Positions 25,481 to 33,890 of a stretch of DNA of 64,000 nt are shown in pieces; position 1 is the stretch's first letter, and the number at the start of each line of letters is the position of its first letter. Origin of the DNA: Terripilifer sp031921685 (GTDB lineage Bacteria > Pseudomonadota > Alphaproteobacteria > Rhizobiales > Beijerinckiaceae). Both the position numbers and the translations under genes were made by a program. The notes under the pieces were generated by a model that was given only the letters and a program-made list of their open reading frames with translations, had not been told where the DNA came from and did not search any database. The stretch is taken from the NCBI RefSeq assembly GCF_031921685.1, contig NZ_JAPDHU010000002.1, positions 992,001 through 1,056,000 of the forward strand, read 5' to 3'.

Positions 25481-26364
25481 GAAGGCGACATGATCGCAAG
25501 CAGCGCATCAAGCGCCGCCTTGAGGCCCCGATTGAGGCGCTTGTCGCGACGAACCACTACCGCCAATTGTCGATGAAGACGCGGCGAAAGCGGTCGGATC
25601 ACCAGATCCGACCGCTTTTCCTTGGGCACCGCCATCTCAGGCAGAATGGCGCAGCCAAGGCCTGCGCCAACCATCGCCTTGATGGCTTCGACGCTGCCAA
25701 GCGACATCACCGGATTTAATGTCACGCCACTTTTGGCGAACCAGCGATCGACGATCAGCCGCGTATTACCGCCGGGCTCGAACAACAGCAGTGGCAAGGT
25801 CGCCATCGCCACCGCCGTCACTTTCTCCGGCAAAGCCGTGCCGCGCGGCGCGATGGCGACGAACGCATCGTCCATCACCGGCGTGATCTCCAGCATGCGG
25901 CCGGACGCCGGCAGGGTCACCAAAGCAATGTCGAGCAGATTGTCCTCGACCGCTTTAACGATCTCAGCCGTATTGCCGGTGGCGACGGTGATCTCGAGCC
26001 CCGGATGTTTCTGCCGCAGCGCGCCGAGCAGCGGCGGCAGCAGAAAGATGCAGGCCGTGGCACCGGTGCCGAGGCGCACCCGCCCCAAACTGCCGCTGGC
26101 ATGACGCGCCACCGCCTCAACGGCCGAGGAAACGGCGACCTCGATCTGGCCGGCATGTGCCAGCAGTTCGGCGCCCGCCGCCGTCGGCCGCGCCTTGCGC
26201 CCGACGCGCTCGACCAGCGCTGTTCCCAATCGCTGTTCCAACTGCCGGATTTGCAGGCTCACCGCCGGCTGACTGAGCCCGAGCCGCTCGGCCGCAGCCG
26301 AAAAACTGCCCTGTTCGATCACCGTGACAAAGGTCGAAAGCGTCGTGAGATTGAGGGTCTTCAT
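25444..26364 (-). CDS. LysR-family transcriptional regulator
   Basis: The 306-aa protein has the LysR DNA-binding domain (VIEQGSFSAAAERLGLSQPA followed by VSLQIRQLEQRLG) and an effector domain with TGNTAEIVKAVEDNLLDIAL and VGAGLGCAILPEMAV. It is divergent from the GNAT/MFS pair across 123 nt and likely regulates it. TCATCCAAAG is repeated at 26361-26370 (over its own start codon) and 26392-26401, a possible binding-site pair 31 bp apart. Confidence 0.92.
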   Translation of the reverse strand: MKTLNLTTLSTFVTVIEQGSFSAAAERLGLSQPAVSLQIRQLEQRLGTALVERVGRKARPTAAGAELLAHAGQIEVAVSSAVEAVARHASGSLGRVRLGTGATACIFLLPPLLGALRQKHPGLEITVATGNTAEIVKAVEDNLLDIALVTLPASGRMLEITPVMDDAFVAIAPRGTALPEKVTAVAMATLPLLLFEPGGNTRLIVDRWFAKSGVTLNPVMSLGSVEAIKAMVGAGLGCAILPEMAVPKEKRSDLVIRPLSPRLHRQLAVVVRRDKRLNRGLKAALDALLAIMSPSHSPGQTTAASR

Positions 26365-26487
26365 CCAAAGATTTTCTCATGATCCGTATAATCATCCAAA
26401 GCTTCTTTTATGCTTCGCCATCGGTCATGATCCCGCGCTAAAGAGTTCCGCCAGCGAGCGGAATCGTATGTTTGAGATCGATAGGCC

Positions 26488-27048
26488 ATGGAAAACGACG
26501 ACTTGACTGAAAATACCCCCAAAACCCGCCCGCTCGTCCGCGATGCCCAGGAAGCGGACATGAGCGCAGTACAAGCGATTTACGCCCACCATGTCCTGCA
26601 TGGCCTCGCCACGTTCGAGGAAGTGCCGCCGACCGTCGCGGAGATGCTGGCCCGCCGCGCCGCCGTCCTGGATTCGGGCCTGCCCTATCTTGTCGCCGAA
26701 CGCGACGGCCAAGTGGTCGGCTATTGCTATGGCGCTACCTACCGGCCCCGCCCCGCCTACCGCTATGCGGTCGAGGATTCGATCTATATCGCCCACGGCC
26801 TCGACGGACGCGGCATCGGCACGGCGCTGCTCGGCGAACTTATCGCCCGCTGCGAGCGCGGCCCCTGGCGGCAGATGCTGGCGGTCATCGGCAATAGCGG
26901 CAATGTCGGCTCCATCGCTCTGCATCGCCGGTTCGGTTTTGAGCATACGGGTACATCCGTCTCGGTCGGCTTCAAGCTCGGCCAATGGGTCGATACGGTG
27001 CTGATGCAGCGTGCGCTCGGTGAAGGCGACCGCACCAAGCCGGAATAG
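26488..27048 (+). CDS. GNAT acetyltransferase (phosphinothricin/methionine sulfone type)
   Basis: The 186-aa protein is a GNAT N-acetyltransferase of the phosphinothricin acetyltransferase/MnaT group. It has VRDAQEADMSAVQAIYAHHV, TFEEVPPTVAEM, VGYCYGATYRPRPAYRYAVE, the acetyl-CoA loop GRGIGTALLGELI and NVGSIALHRRFGFEHTGT. Such enzymes acetylate methionine sulfone/sulfoximine or glufosinate-like compounds in the cytoplasm. It is followed 6 nt later by an MFS gene, so the pair may detoxify and export one compound. Confidence 0.9.
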   Translation: MENDDLTENTPKTRPLVRDAQEADMSAVQAIYAHHVLHGLATFEEVPPTVAEMLARRAAVLDSGLPYLVAERDGQVVGYCYGATYRPRPAYRYAVEDSIYIAHGLDGRGIGTALLGELIARCERGPWRQMLAVIGNSGNVGSIALHRRFGFEHTGTSVSVGFKLGQWVDTVLMQRALGEGDRTKPE

Positions 27049-27054
27049 GCGGCG

Positions 27055-28239
27055 ATGATCGCGCGCAAGACGGTCCTCTGCCTGGCGATCTCTCAACTCG
27101 TCGCCTGGGGCATCTCCTATTATCTCATCGGCGTCTTCGGCGGTCTGATCGCCGCCGATTTCGGCTGGAGCAGCGAGATCGTCTATGGCGGCTTCGCCGC
27201 CGCGCTCTTGGTGATGGGCCTGACCTCGCCGCTGATCGGCCGGCTCATCGATCGCAATGGCGGCCGGCCAGTGATGATCGTCGGCGCTCTCCTAAATGCC
27301 ATCGGCTGCATCGGGCTGGCGCTGAGTGGCGGGCTAATCAGCTATTACGCCGCCTGGATCTGCCTCGGCATCGCCATGCGGCTGACGCTCTATGATGCGG
27401 CTTTCGCGGCTCTGGCACGGATCGGCGGCGCTGAAGCGCGGCGGCCGATTTCACAGATCACCCTGCTCGGCGGTCTCGCCTCCACTGTGCTCTGGCCGGT
27501 CGGCCACGCGCTTGCCGAACAGTTCGGCTGGCGTGGCGCAGTCGTCGCCTATGCAGGCTTCGCTTTGCTGACCATCCCGCTCTATCTGACGATCCCAACC
27601 GCCAGTGCCAAGCCGACCGACGTCATCAAGACTGTTTCGCTCGCACCGCCGCTGGCGAAAAACCCGCGCGATGTCATGATTCTTGGCGCGCTCTACGCCG
27701 TCATTGCAAGCATGGCCAATTTTCTTAATGCCGGCATGTCGGCGCATATGGTCGGCGTCCTCACGGGCGTGGGGCTGACCGCCGCGACCGCCGTCTGGGT
27801 CTCCGCTCTGCGCGGCGTCGGCCAATCCCTGTCGCGCTTCTGCGAAGTCTTGTTCGGTGGTCGGATCGATCCACTCAAACTCAATCTGCTGGCAACGCTG
27901 GTGCTGCCGATCGCTTTCGCCGCCGGATTATTTTCCGGCACATCTCTTACCGCCGCCATCGTCTTCGCGTCTCTCTATGGCGCCGGCAACGGGCTCCTCA
28001 CCATCACACGCGGCACCATGCCTCTCGTGCTGTTCGATCCGCGCAGCTACGGCACGCTGGTTGGCCGCCTGATCGCCCCAAGCTTCATCTTCTCGGCTGC
28101 CGCACCGGTCGTCTATGCCTTCGTCATCGAACGTTTCGGCAACAGCGGCGCGCTCTATCTGTCGCAAGCCGCCGCCGCCATCGCCTTGCTGGCAGGTGTG
28201 CTCCTGCTCACCTTGTGTCGGTCGAGACGGCCCGTCTAA
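27055..28239 (+). CDS. MFS transporter
   Basis: The 394-aa product has 12 hydrophobic segments: LCLAISQLVAWGISYYLIGV, DFGWSSEIVYGGFAAALLVM, the GRLIDRNGGRPVMIVGALL loop and RIGGAEARRPISQITLLGGL. It resembles monocarboxylate/oxalate-formate-like MFS carriers. Its start lies 6 nt after the acetyltransferase stop, so the genes form an operon. The end overlaps the convergent aldo/keto reductase stop by 4 nt. Substrate and direction of transport are not evident. Confidence 0.88.
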   Translation: MIARKTVLCLAISQLVAWGISYYLIGVFGGLIAADFGWSSEIVYGGFAAALLVMGLTSPLIGRLIDRNGGRPVMIVGALLNAIGCIGLALSGGLISYYAAWICLGIAMRLTLYDAAFAALARIGGAEARRPISQITLLGGLASTVLWPVGHALAEQFGWRGAVVAYAGFALLTIPLYLTIPTASAKPTDVIKTVSLAPPLAKNPRDVMILGALYAVIASMANFLNAGMSAHMVGVLTGVGLTAATAVWVSALRGVGQSLSRFCEVLFGGRIDPLKLNLLATLVLPIAFAAGLFSGTSLTAAIVFASLYGAGNGLLTITRGTMPLVLFDPRSYGTLVGRLIAPSFIFSAAAPVVYAFVIERFGNSGALYLSQAAAAIALLAGVLLLTLCRSRRPV

Positions 28240-29204
28240 TGCACCCAGAAAAGACTTGGCGCATTGCCGGCGAGCCGTTCGATTTCGGCCACGTCGTCTT
28301 GGCTCAACTGCCCATTGACCGCATCGGCATTCTGCAGCACCTGCTCCGGCGTTGAAGCGCCCGCGATGACGCTCGGCACCGCGCGGCGCGACAGCAGCCA
28401 ACGGAAAGCCAATTGCAGCATGGTGATGCCGCGCGCCGTGCAGAATTCATCGAGCCGCTCGACGATTTCATAGTTGCGGTCGCGCAGAAAAATATCGGCG
28501 AGCATTTCGCTCTTGGTCAAACGGCCTTCTGGCAACGGCAGGTTGCGGCGATATTTGCCGGAGAGGAAACCGCTGGCGAGCGGGAAGAACGGCAACAAGC
28601 CAAGTCCATGATGTTCGAGCGCCGGCAGCAGCTCCGCCTCAACGTCACGCGCCAGCAGGCTGTATTGGTTCTGGCTCGAAATGAAGCGTTCGGCATTGAG
28701 CTTGTCGGAGGCATGCAGGGCATCGACAAGCTGCCAGGTCGGCATGTTGGACATACCGATGTAGCGCACCTTGCCTTGGCGAACGAGATCGTCGAGCCCG
28801 CGCAGGGTTTCCTCGATCGGCGTCACATGGTCGGGGAAATGCAATTGATAGAGATCGATCCACTCGGTGCCGAGGCGTTTCAAGCTCGCTTCGACGGCCG
28901 AGATCATATAACGGCGCGAGCCATTGGAATGATGGCTGCTGCGATCGAGAGGCAGACCGAATTTCGTGGCAATGACCGTATCGGCCCGGCGCGCCCCGAG
29001 CGCACGACCCAGAATCTCCTCAGAGGCGCCCGAACGATTCATCGGATAGACATCGGCCGTATCGAAGAAATTGACGCCCGCATCGAGCGCCGCATGAATG
29101 ACCTTGCGCGAAGCCTCCTCATCGAGACGGCCGCCGAAATTGTTGCAGCCGACGCCCAGCGTTGAAACACGCAGGCCCGATCGGCCAACCGTCCGAAACT
29201 CCAT
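28236..29204 (-). CDS. Aldo/keto reductase
   Basis: The 322-aa protein is an NADPH-dependent aldo/keto reductase with a TIM barrel. Its motifs are FRTVGRSGLRVSTLGVGCNN, FFDTADVYPMNRSGASEEIL (catalytic D and Y), VIATKFGLP (catalytic K), DLYQLHFPDHVTPIEETLRG (catalytic H) and SVIAGASTPEQV for the cofactor phosphate. It is close to the YghZ/Tas-like AKR group that reduces aldehydes. GAGGAAG lies about 6 nt upstream of the ATG at 29204; an upstream in-frame ATG lacks this. It is a single-gene unit. Confidence 0.92.
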   Translation of the reverse strand: MEFRTVGRSGLRVSTLGVGCNNFGGRLDEEASRKVIHAALDAGVNFFDTADVYPMNRSGASEEILGRALGARRADTVIATKFGLPLDRSSHHSNGSRRYMISAVEASLKRLGTEWIDLYQLHFPDHVTPIEETLRGLDDLVRQGKVRYIGMSNMPTWQLVDALHASDKLNAERFISSQNQYSLLARDVEAELLPALEHHGLGLLPFFPLASGFLSGKYRRNLPLPEGRLTKSEMLADIFLRDRNYEIVERLDEFCTARGITMLQLAFRWLLSRRAVPSVIAGASTPEQVLQNADAVNGQLSQDDVAEIERLAGNAPSLFWVH

Positions 29205-29356
29205 GGTCTTCTTCCTCTCCCTCGACGTGCTCGATGGCACTTGCCCGCGTGCATAACCTTTACCATCCGACGCGGTCAACGCTTCGGCAAGGAAGCGTAG
29301 CTAGACATGAGCAGAGCCTTATCTTACTCTTTGCGACATCGGAGGAAATACGTCAC

Positions 29357-29821
29357 ATGAAGCATCGCGTCGAAAAGCTCGCCTGTGTGGCGATGGCTCT
29401 CGGTTTGTCTGCCTGTGCGACAGTCGAAAACCTGACACCGACGGCGGCCCGCGCGCCGGCCTCGGGTTCCTACGAAACGCTGCCCGCCGACAGACTAATC
29501 GGCAAATGGGGCATGGCCTCCTATCGCGAAGAAAAGGATCGTGCACGCACGGAGCGCATCGCGCGCCAGTGCCGCCAACCCTATGTCATCGCCAAAGGAC
29601 CGACCGATGGCGTGATGATGCATGTCGCCGACGACTCGCAACAATATGAACTCGCGCTGAAACGCGCGCGCGATGGCAAGACCTATCTCGGCTTCGCCAC
29701 GCCACCGGGCGACCCGCAGGATCGCGAGATCGTCTCCATGACCGATAAGGAGATGATCATGCGTTTCGTCGATCCGGATGCCAATACGCGTTACGGAACC
29801 TTCATCTATGTGCGGTGCTGA
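29357..29821 (+). CDS. Small exported lipoprotein
   Basis: The 154-aa protein has a signal peptide with lipobox LSACA (lipidated cysteine about residue 20), so it is anchored in the cell envelope. The mature part has LIGKWGMASYREEKDRARTE, VMMHVADDSQQYELAL and DANTRYGTFIYVRC. The fold appears to be a small beta-rich domain, and I do not recognise a named family. GGAGGA lies about 10 nt upstream of the ATG. It is followed after 10 nt by an L,D-transpeptidase gene, so the two are likely co-transcribed and may act together at the cell wall. Confidence 0.78.
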   Translation: MKHRVEKLACVAMALGLSACATVENLTPTAARAPASGSYETLPADRLIGKWGMASYREEKDRARTERIARQCRQPYVIAKGPTDGVMMHVADDSQQYELALKRARDGKTYLGFATPPGDPQDREIVSMTDKEMIMRFVDPDANTRYGTFIYVRC

Positions 29822-29831
29822 GAGAGCTACG

Positions 29832-30482
29832 ATGACCACGCAAGACACGATTTCGACGCGCAGATCGATGCGTCCCTGGCTGGCAGCCGCGATGGTCGCC
29901 ACCGTGACTTTGCTCGCGCCCTCGTTCGCGCAGGCACAGGCGGCATCTGCCGCCGCCCAGCGCGAGACCATGAACGTCGGCGACGAACCGGGCCGCATCT
30001 CCACCGAGGAAACCATCATCCGTGATGGCCCCTATGCACGCCAGCTCGTCTTCTTCCGCTCCAACGAACCACCCGGCACGCTGGTGATCCACACGTCCGA
30101 GCGCTTCATCTATTACGTCCTCGGCAACAACCGCGCCTTGCGCTACGGCATCGGTGTCGGCCGCGAAGGCTTTCAATGGTCGGGCCTCGTCAAGGTCAGT
30201 CGCAAGGCGGAATGGCCCGACTGGACGCCGCCACCCGAAATGATCACGCGCCAGCCCTATCTGCCGCGCTTCATGGCTGGCGGCCCCGGCAATCCGATGG
30301 GCGCGCGCGCCATGTATCTCGGCTCGACCGTCTATCGCATTCACGGCACCAACCAGCCCGAGACCATTGGTCAATCGATTTCGTCTGGCTGTTTCCGTCT
30401 CGCCAATGGCGACGTGATCGATCTTTTCTCTCGCACCAATGTCGGTGCGAAAGTCATCATCCGCCATTCCGCGCAGCTCTAA
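29832..30482 (+). CDS. L,D-transpeptidase (YkuD) 2, exported
   Basis: The 216-aa protein has a signal peptide (PWLAAAMVATVTLLAPSFAQ, then AQAA). The YkuD domain has active site HGTNQPETIGQSISSGCFRL with the nucleophilic cysteine. The preceding segments YYVLGNNRALRYGIGVGREG and RKAEWPDWTP align with the first YkuD gene of the window. It probably remodels peptidoglycan by 3-3 cross-linking or lipoprotein attachment in the periplasm. It follows the small lipoprotein gene by 10 nt and precedes an amino-acid receptor by 20 nt. Confidence 0.9.
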   Translation: MTTQDTISTRRSMRPWLAAAMVATVTLLAPSFAQAQAASAAAQRETMNVGDEPGRISTEETIIRDGPYARQLVFFRSNEPPGTLVIHTSERFIYYVLGNNRALRYGIGVGREGFQWSGLVKVSRKAEWPDWTPPPEMITRQPYLPRFMAGGPGNPMGARAMYLGSTVYRIHGTNQPETIGQSISSGCFRLANGDVIDLFSRTNVGAKVIIRHSAQL

Positions 30483-30502
30483 TCCGATCGCAAGGACAAT
30501 CC

Positions 30503-31525
30503 ATGCTCGATCCAATTCGCACTACAGGTCTGGCGCTGGGGCTCACTCTCGCCACGGTCACCCTGCCCGTTCATGCCGGAACCCTCGACGACGTCAAACA
30601 GCGCGGCACGCTCTCGTGCGGAGTCAGCACCGGCCTCGGCGGCTTTTCCGAGCGCGACGACAAGGGGCAATGGAGCGGCTTCGACGTCGACTTCTGTCGT
30701 GCCATCGCCGCTGCTATTTTTAACGATCCCTCGAAAGTGAGCTACGTACCGCTCAATGCCGCCGATCGTTTCGAAGCCCTGCGCGCTAAACGCATCGACG
30801 TGCTGTCACGCAACTCATCGTGGACCTTTGAACGCGAGGCGAGCCTCGGCCTGCTCTTTGCCGGCATCACATATCACGACGGCCAGGGCTTCCTTGTGGC
30901 GCGTAAGCCGCAAGTGATCTCGGCCCTCGAACTCAACGACACCTCGGTGTGCGTACAGGATGGCACGACCACCCGCGCCAATCTCGGCGATTTCTTCAAG
31001 GCCAATTCCATGACCTATCGCGAAGTGCTCGTCGCTTCGCCGGGCGATGCGATCAAGGCGCTTGAGAAAGGCGAATGCGACGTGTTCACCGCCGACCAGT
31101 CGGCGCTCTACGGCGAGCGCCTGAAACTGTCGCAACCCGGCAGCGCCATCGTGCTGCCCGACGTCGTCTCGAAAGAGCCGCTCGGCCCCGCGGTGCGTGG
31201 CGACGACGTCGCCTGGTTCAACCTGATCAAATGGACGAATTTCGCCCTCATCAATGCCGAGGATCTCGGCATCGGCACGGCTACGCTCGACGAAGCTTTG
31301 AAATCGAGCAAACCGGACGTGCGCCGCTTCACCGGTGCCGAAGGTGGCTTCGGCGCGCAATTGAAGCTCGAGCCTGATTGGGCAGTGCGCGCGGTGCGCG
31401 CCGTCGGCAATTACGGCGAGATGTTCGAACGCAATGTCGGCGCAGCGTCCAAACTCGGCATTCCCCGCGGTTTGAACCAGTTGTGGTCGAACGGCGGCAT
31501 TCTCTACGCGCCGCCGCTGCGTTAG
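30503..31525 (+). CDS. AapJ-type amino-acid ABC transporter receptor
   Basis: The 340-aa protein has a signal peptide ending at VHAGT. It is a periplasmic amino-acid receptor of the general L-amino acid (AapJ/BztA) group: LDDVKQRGTLSCGVSTGLGG, WSGFDVDFCRAIAAAIF, VCVQDGTTTRANLGDFFKAN and NYGEMFERNVG. AapJ normally works with AapQMP, but no permease or ATPase gene lies nearby. The gene sits at the end of a lipoprotein/L,D-transpeptidase run and ends before a strong terminator. It may supply a distant transporter or have been detached from its operon. Confidence 0.9.
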   Translation: MLDPIRTTGLALGLTLATVTLPVHAGTLDDVKQRGTLSCGVSTGLGGFSERDDKGQWSGFDVDFCRAIAAAIFNDPSKVSYVPLNAADRFEALRAKRIDVLSRNSSWTFEREASLGLLFAGITYHDGQGFLVARKPQVISALELNDTSVCVQDGTTTRANLGDFFKANSMTYREVLVASPGDAIKALEKGECDVFTADQSALYGERLKLSQPGSAIVLPDVVSKEPLGPAVRGDDVAWFNLIKWTNFALINAEDLGIGTATLDEALKSSKPDVRRFTGAEGGFGAQLKLEPDWAVRAVRAVGNYGEMFERNVGAASKLGIPRGLNQLWSNGGILYAPPLR

Positions 31526-31567
31526 GGCACACAAACGTTACAAATAACTGCCAAGCTATCCACACCC

Positions 31568-31612
31568 ATCGCCGCGATCGTTCAAATTGTAACGATCGCG
31601 GCGATCTTTCTT
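31568..31612 (+). terminator. Strong Rho-independent terminator
   Basis: ATCGCCGCGATCGTT (31568-31582) and AACGATCGCGGCGAT (31591-31605) pair perfectly over 15 bp with an 8-nt loop, followed by CTTTCTTT. It lies 43 nt after the AapJ-type gene. Confidence 0.85.
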
Positions 31613-31688
31613 TAGCGTTATTGATTTCAAATCTTCCGAATTGATTGTTCAACGATAAACCGCTCAAGGGCGCGACAGTTTAACGCCA

Positions 31689-32015
31689 ATGACCATTCAT
31701 CTTGACCACGATTTGCCCCACCTCGCCTCGCGACACCAAGATCTCCTCGGCCAACTAGCCAACGATCCCAGCCACTATATCGAGGAAATCCCGCATCCCA
31801 CGCAACCGCGCCTGGTTCTCAAAAGCGCCGCCGACGCCGTCGTCGACGAGACGCCAATGAGTCTCGACGCCTTGCAAGCGCTGATCGACCTCATGACCAT
31901 CGGTGCGCTCGAACGCTGCTATTTCCCCGGCGAGGACCGGCGCGTCGCTTATCGTCTGGCCGGCCGCAAAGCGGCGGCACAGCGCTTGCCGGAGGAACAG
32001 CGGCGGATCGCGTGA
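31689..32015 (+). CDS. Hypothetical protein (108 aa)
   Basis: The frame encodes a soluble 108-aa protein with histidine/aspartate-rich start (MTIHLDHDLPHLASRHQDLL), no signal peptide, and ending in a basic helix (RLAGRKAAAQRLPEEQRRIA). I do not recognise a family. The terminator before it shows that it has its own promoter. It is followed after 119 nt by the haem monooxygenase gene in the same direction. Association with the haem locus is possible but unproven. Confidence 0.6.
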   Translation: MTIHLDHDLPHLASRHQDLLGQLANDPSHYIEEIPHPTQPRLVLKSAADAVVDETPMSLDALQALIDLMTIGALERCYFPGEDRRVAYRLAGRKAAAQRLPEEQRRIA

Positions 32016-32134
32016 AGCGCTCGGATGGAACGCGACATCAGATTGTAGAAAACCAAATCTACGCCTCTCGCCGTTGACCTTTGCTCTCGCCCGGTGTTCG
32101 TTCGCCGGCAGACCAACAGTGAAGAGGTTGCGCC

Positions 32135-32503
32135 ATGTATGTCGCCATGAACCGTTTCCAAGTCCGCCCCGAGGCGGCGACGGCCTTCGAACAGATGTGG
32201 CTGAAGCGCGAAACGCGGCTGCCGGAAGTTCCAGGCTTCCTGTCGTTCCACATGCTGCGCGGGCCACAGCGTGAGGATCACATCCTGTTCTCCTCCTACA
32301 CGCTGTGGGCTTCACGCGACGCCTTCGAGGCCTGGACGAAATCACCGCAATTCGCTTCCGCCCATAAAGCGGCGGCGAGCAAGACGGGCAGCGATCAGAA
32401 GTCCGAGCAGCAGCCCATGACGATTGGCCCGTCGCAGTTCGAAGGGTTCGAAGTGCTGCAGGTGATCGACGGCAAGTCCGTGTCTTCGGGACAGGCTGCG
32501 TAA
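32135..32503 (+). CDS. IsdG/HmuQ-type haem-degrading monooxygenase
   Basis: The 122-aa protein is an ABM-fold monooxygenase matching the IsdG group. Asn6 (MNRF), Trp67 (FEAW) and His77 (SAHK) fall at the positions of the IsdG catalytic triad, and TLWASRDAFEAWTKSPQF plus PEVPGFLSFHML follow the family pattern. It should open the haem ring in the cytoplasm to release iron, as HmuQ/HmuD do in Bradyrhizobium. It is convergent with tonB. The haem receptor and haem-handling genes are beyond tonB, so this is one functional locus for haem-iron use. Confidence 0.86.
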   Translation: MYVAMNRFQVRPEAATAFEQMWLKRETRLPEVPGFLSFHMLRGPQREDHILFSSYTLWASRDAFEAWTKSPQFASAHKAAASKTGSDQKSEQQPMTIGPSQFEGFEVLQVIDGKSVSSGQAA

Positions 32504-32515
32504 ACCCGACGAAAC

Positions 32516-32538
32516 ATAGGCGGCAACAAGCCGCCTAT
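32516..32538. terminator. Hairpin between convergent haem monooxygenase and tonB genes
   Basis: ATAGGCGGC (32516-32524) and GCCGCCTAT (32530-32538) form a 9-bp stem with a 5-nt loop between the two converging stop codons. The T-run is poor on both sides, so termination is probably moderate and bidirectional. Confidence 0.55.
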
Positions 32539-32549
32539 TCGTTATCCGC

Positions 32550-33440
32550 TTATCGATTGAAGCGGATCGGCACGGCCAGCGAAATCGTCCGGCCGCCAAT
32601 GTTTTCGGGTGGTTGCGGCACCGGGCTCGCCCGCCGCATCATCGCCACCGCCTCGCCGTCCAGCGCCGCATCGCCAGAGCTGCGCACCAGGCTCGACGAT
32701 AGTACGCGCCCCGACCGATCGATGGTGAAAGCGACGGAGGCAGAGCCGGCGCTATTCGCGCCCGCCGGGAAGCGCTTGTAACGATTAAGATGCGCAATCA
32801 GGCTGCCGCGCCAGGAGGCCATCGAGGCTCCCGAAACGGGCGCCGACGCCGCCACCGGCGCCGCGGCACCGGTTTGAGCTGAAAGACGCGAGGCGGCGGC
32901 AGCGCGCGGCGGTGCGACACGCTCCGGCTTATGCGTATCCACCTTGGCATGCCGCACTTCGCGCTTCGGTTCCTTCGGCTTCACCTCGCGCACCGGCTTC
33001 GGCACGACCTTCGGCATCGGCTTAGGCTCGATCTTGGGCTCGATTTTCGGCTTGGGCGTTTCCATCACCACGTCGCTGTCTTCGACCTTTGGCAAGGGCG
33101 CGACCACGGCTTGTTCCGGAGCCGCTTGTTCGGGCACCTGCGGCTCCGCCACTTCAGGTTGAGACGTTTCTTCGGGCGGCGTCGGTTCCGTCTTCACCAT
33201 GTCTGGCGACGGCGGAATATCGACGTCCGCCAGCTCAGGATCGACCGCCAAAGCGGCGAGTTCGATGACCATGCCTTGCGCCGGTTCGGCGGCTTCCGCC
33301 GGCGCCGGCCGCCAGCTAACGGCAAGCCAGACCACCGCTCCGTGCGCCAACGTCACCAGCAATCCGGCTGTCGCCCAGCGCAGGCGCAAGCCCCAGATGT
33401 TCTGCCCATCTGCGGGCTGTCCAAAAACGTAGCTGTCCAT
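32550..33440 (-). CDS. tonB: TonB energy-transducing protein
   Basis: The 296-aa protein has a single N-terminal membrane helix (WATAGLLVTLAHGAVVWLAV), a long proline-, lysine- and glutamate-rich periplasmic spacer (about 75-190, with PKPKIEPKIEPKPMPKVVPK), and a TonB C-terminal domain (LIAHLNRYKRFPAGANSAGS and FTIDRSGRVLSSSLVRSSGD). It transmits the ExbBD proton-motive energy to outer-membrane receptors. No exbBD genes lie here. It is divergent from the TonB-dependent receptor across 451 nt, which suggests that it is dedicated to this haem system. Confidence 0.93.
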   Translation of the reverse strand: MDSYVFGQPADGQNIWGLRLRWATAGLLVTLAHGAVVWLAVSWRPAPAEAAEPAQGMVIELAALAVDPELADVDIPPSPDMVKTEPTPPEETSQPEVAEPQVPEQAAPEQAVVAPLPKVEDSDVVMETPKPKIEPKIEPKPMPKVVPKPVREVKPKEPKREVRHAKVDTHKPERVAPPRAAAASRLSAQTGAAAPVAASAPVSGASMASWRGSLIAHLNRYKRFPAGANSAGSASVAFTIDRSGRVLSSSLVRSSGDAALDGEAVAMMRRASPVPQPPENIGGRTISLAVPIRFNR

Positions 33441-33788
33441 GGCGATCTCATTCGACGGGCGGCAAGCGAATTCACGCGAAGGCCGGCATCGATCCGTCTA
33501 TAGCCAAGTATTTCCTTGGCGCAACAAATGTATTTTTTAAATATTATAAGTTTTATCCGTCACAATTGCTTCGACACACTGCGCCGATCCAAGCAGGTAC
33601 GAGCTACAGGTCTGAAGGACGAAGGTCAGTAAAACCCGTGATTCTACGGAGTGTTTTGACGCCATTTGCGGGAAGACGCCGAGAATAGCCATATCCGGTC
33701 TCCACAGCCCCAAAATGCCACGCCGCTTCAGGGAAGCCACTGACTCTTTTCAGGAATATGGCCAAGCTATCTCTGTAAGAATTACAAT

Positions 33789-33811
33789 CTATATATATTC
33801 AAAATATATAG
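33789..33811. promoter_or_regulatory. A+T-rich dyad upstream of haem receptor
   Basis: CTATATAT and ATATATAG are exact inverted repeats with a 7-nt spacer, about 80 nt before the receptor start. They could be an operator for an iron- or haem-responsive regulator or part of an A+T-rich promoter. No regulator gene is adjacent. Confidence 0.4.
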
Positions 33812-33859
33812 TATATGCTTCCGCTATATTCTGCTTGATCCGAACTATATTGTTAATCT

Positions 33860-33890
33860 AAGGCGCCACACCAAAGAATGGGGGCGCTTT
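33860..33890 (+). promoter_or_regulatory. Leader hairpin overlapping receptor ribosome site
   Basis: AAGGCGCC (33860-33867) can pair with GGCGCTTT (33883-33890), seven Watson-Crick pairs and one G-U. The right arm covers the edge of the G-run (33880-33884) that serves as the Shine-Dalgarno site for the ATG at 33892. Folding would hide part of the ribosome site, suggesting possible translational control. Confidence 0.4.

Noticed and set aside
26361..26401. TCATCCAAAG direct repeat as a LysR binding site
   Set aside because: Only two 10-bp copies, one overlapping the start codon, so it is mentioned under the gene but is too weak to list as an operator.
33537..33740. 67-codon minus-strand frame in the tonB-receptor gap
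   Set aside because: No Shine-Dalgarno, no recognisable domain and it lies in a likely regulatory region.
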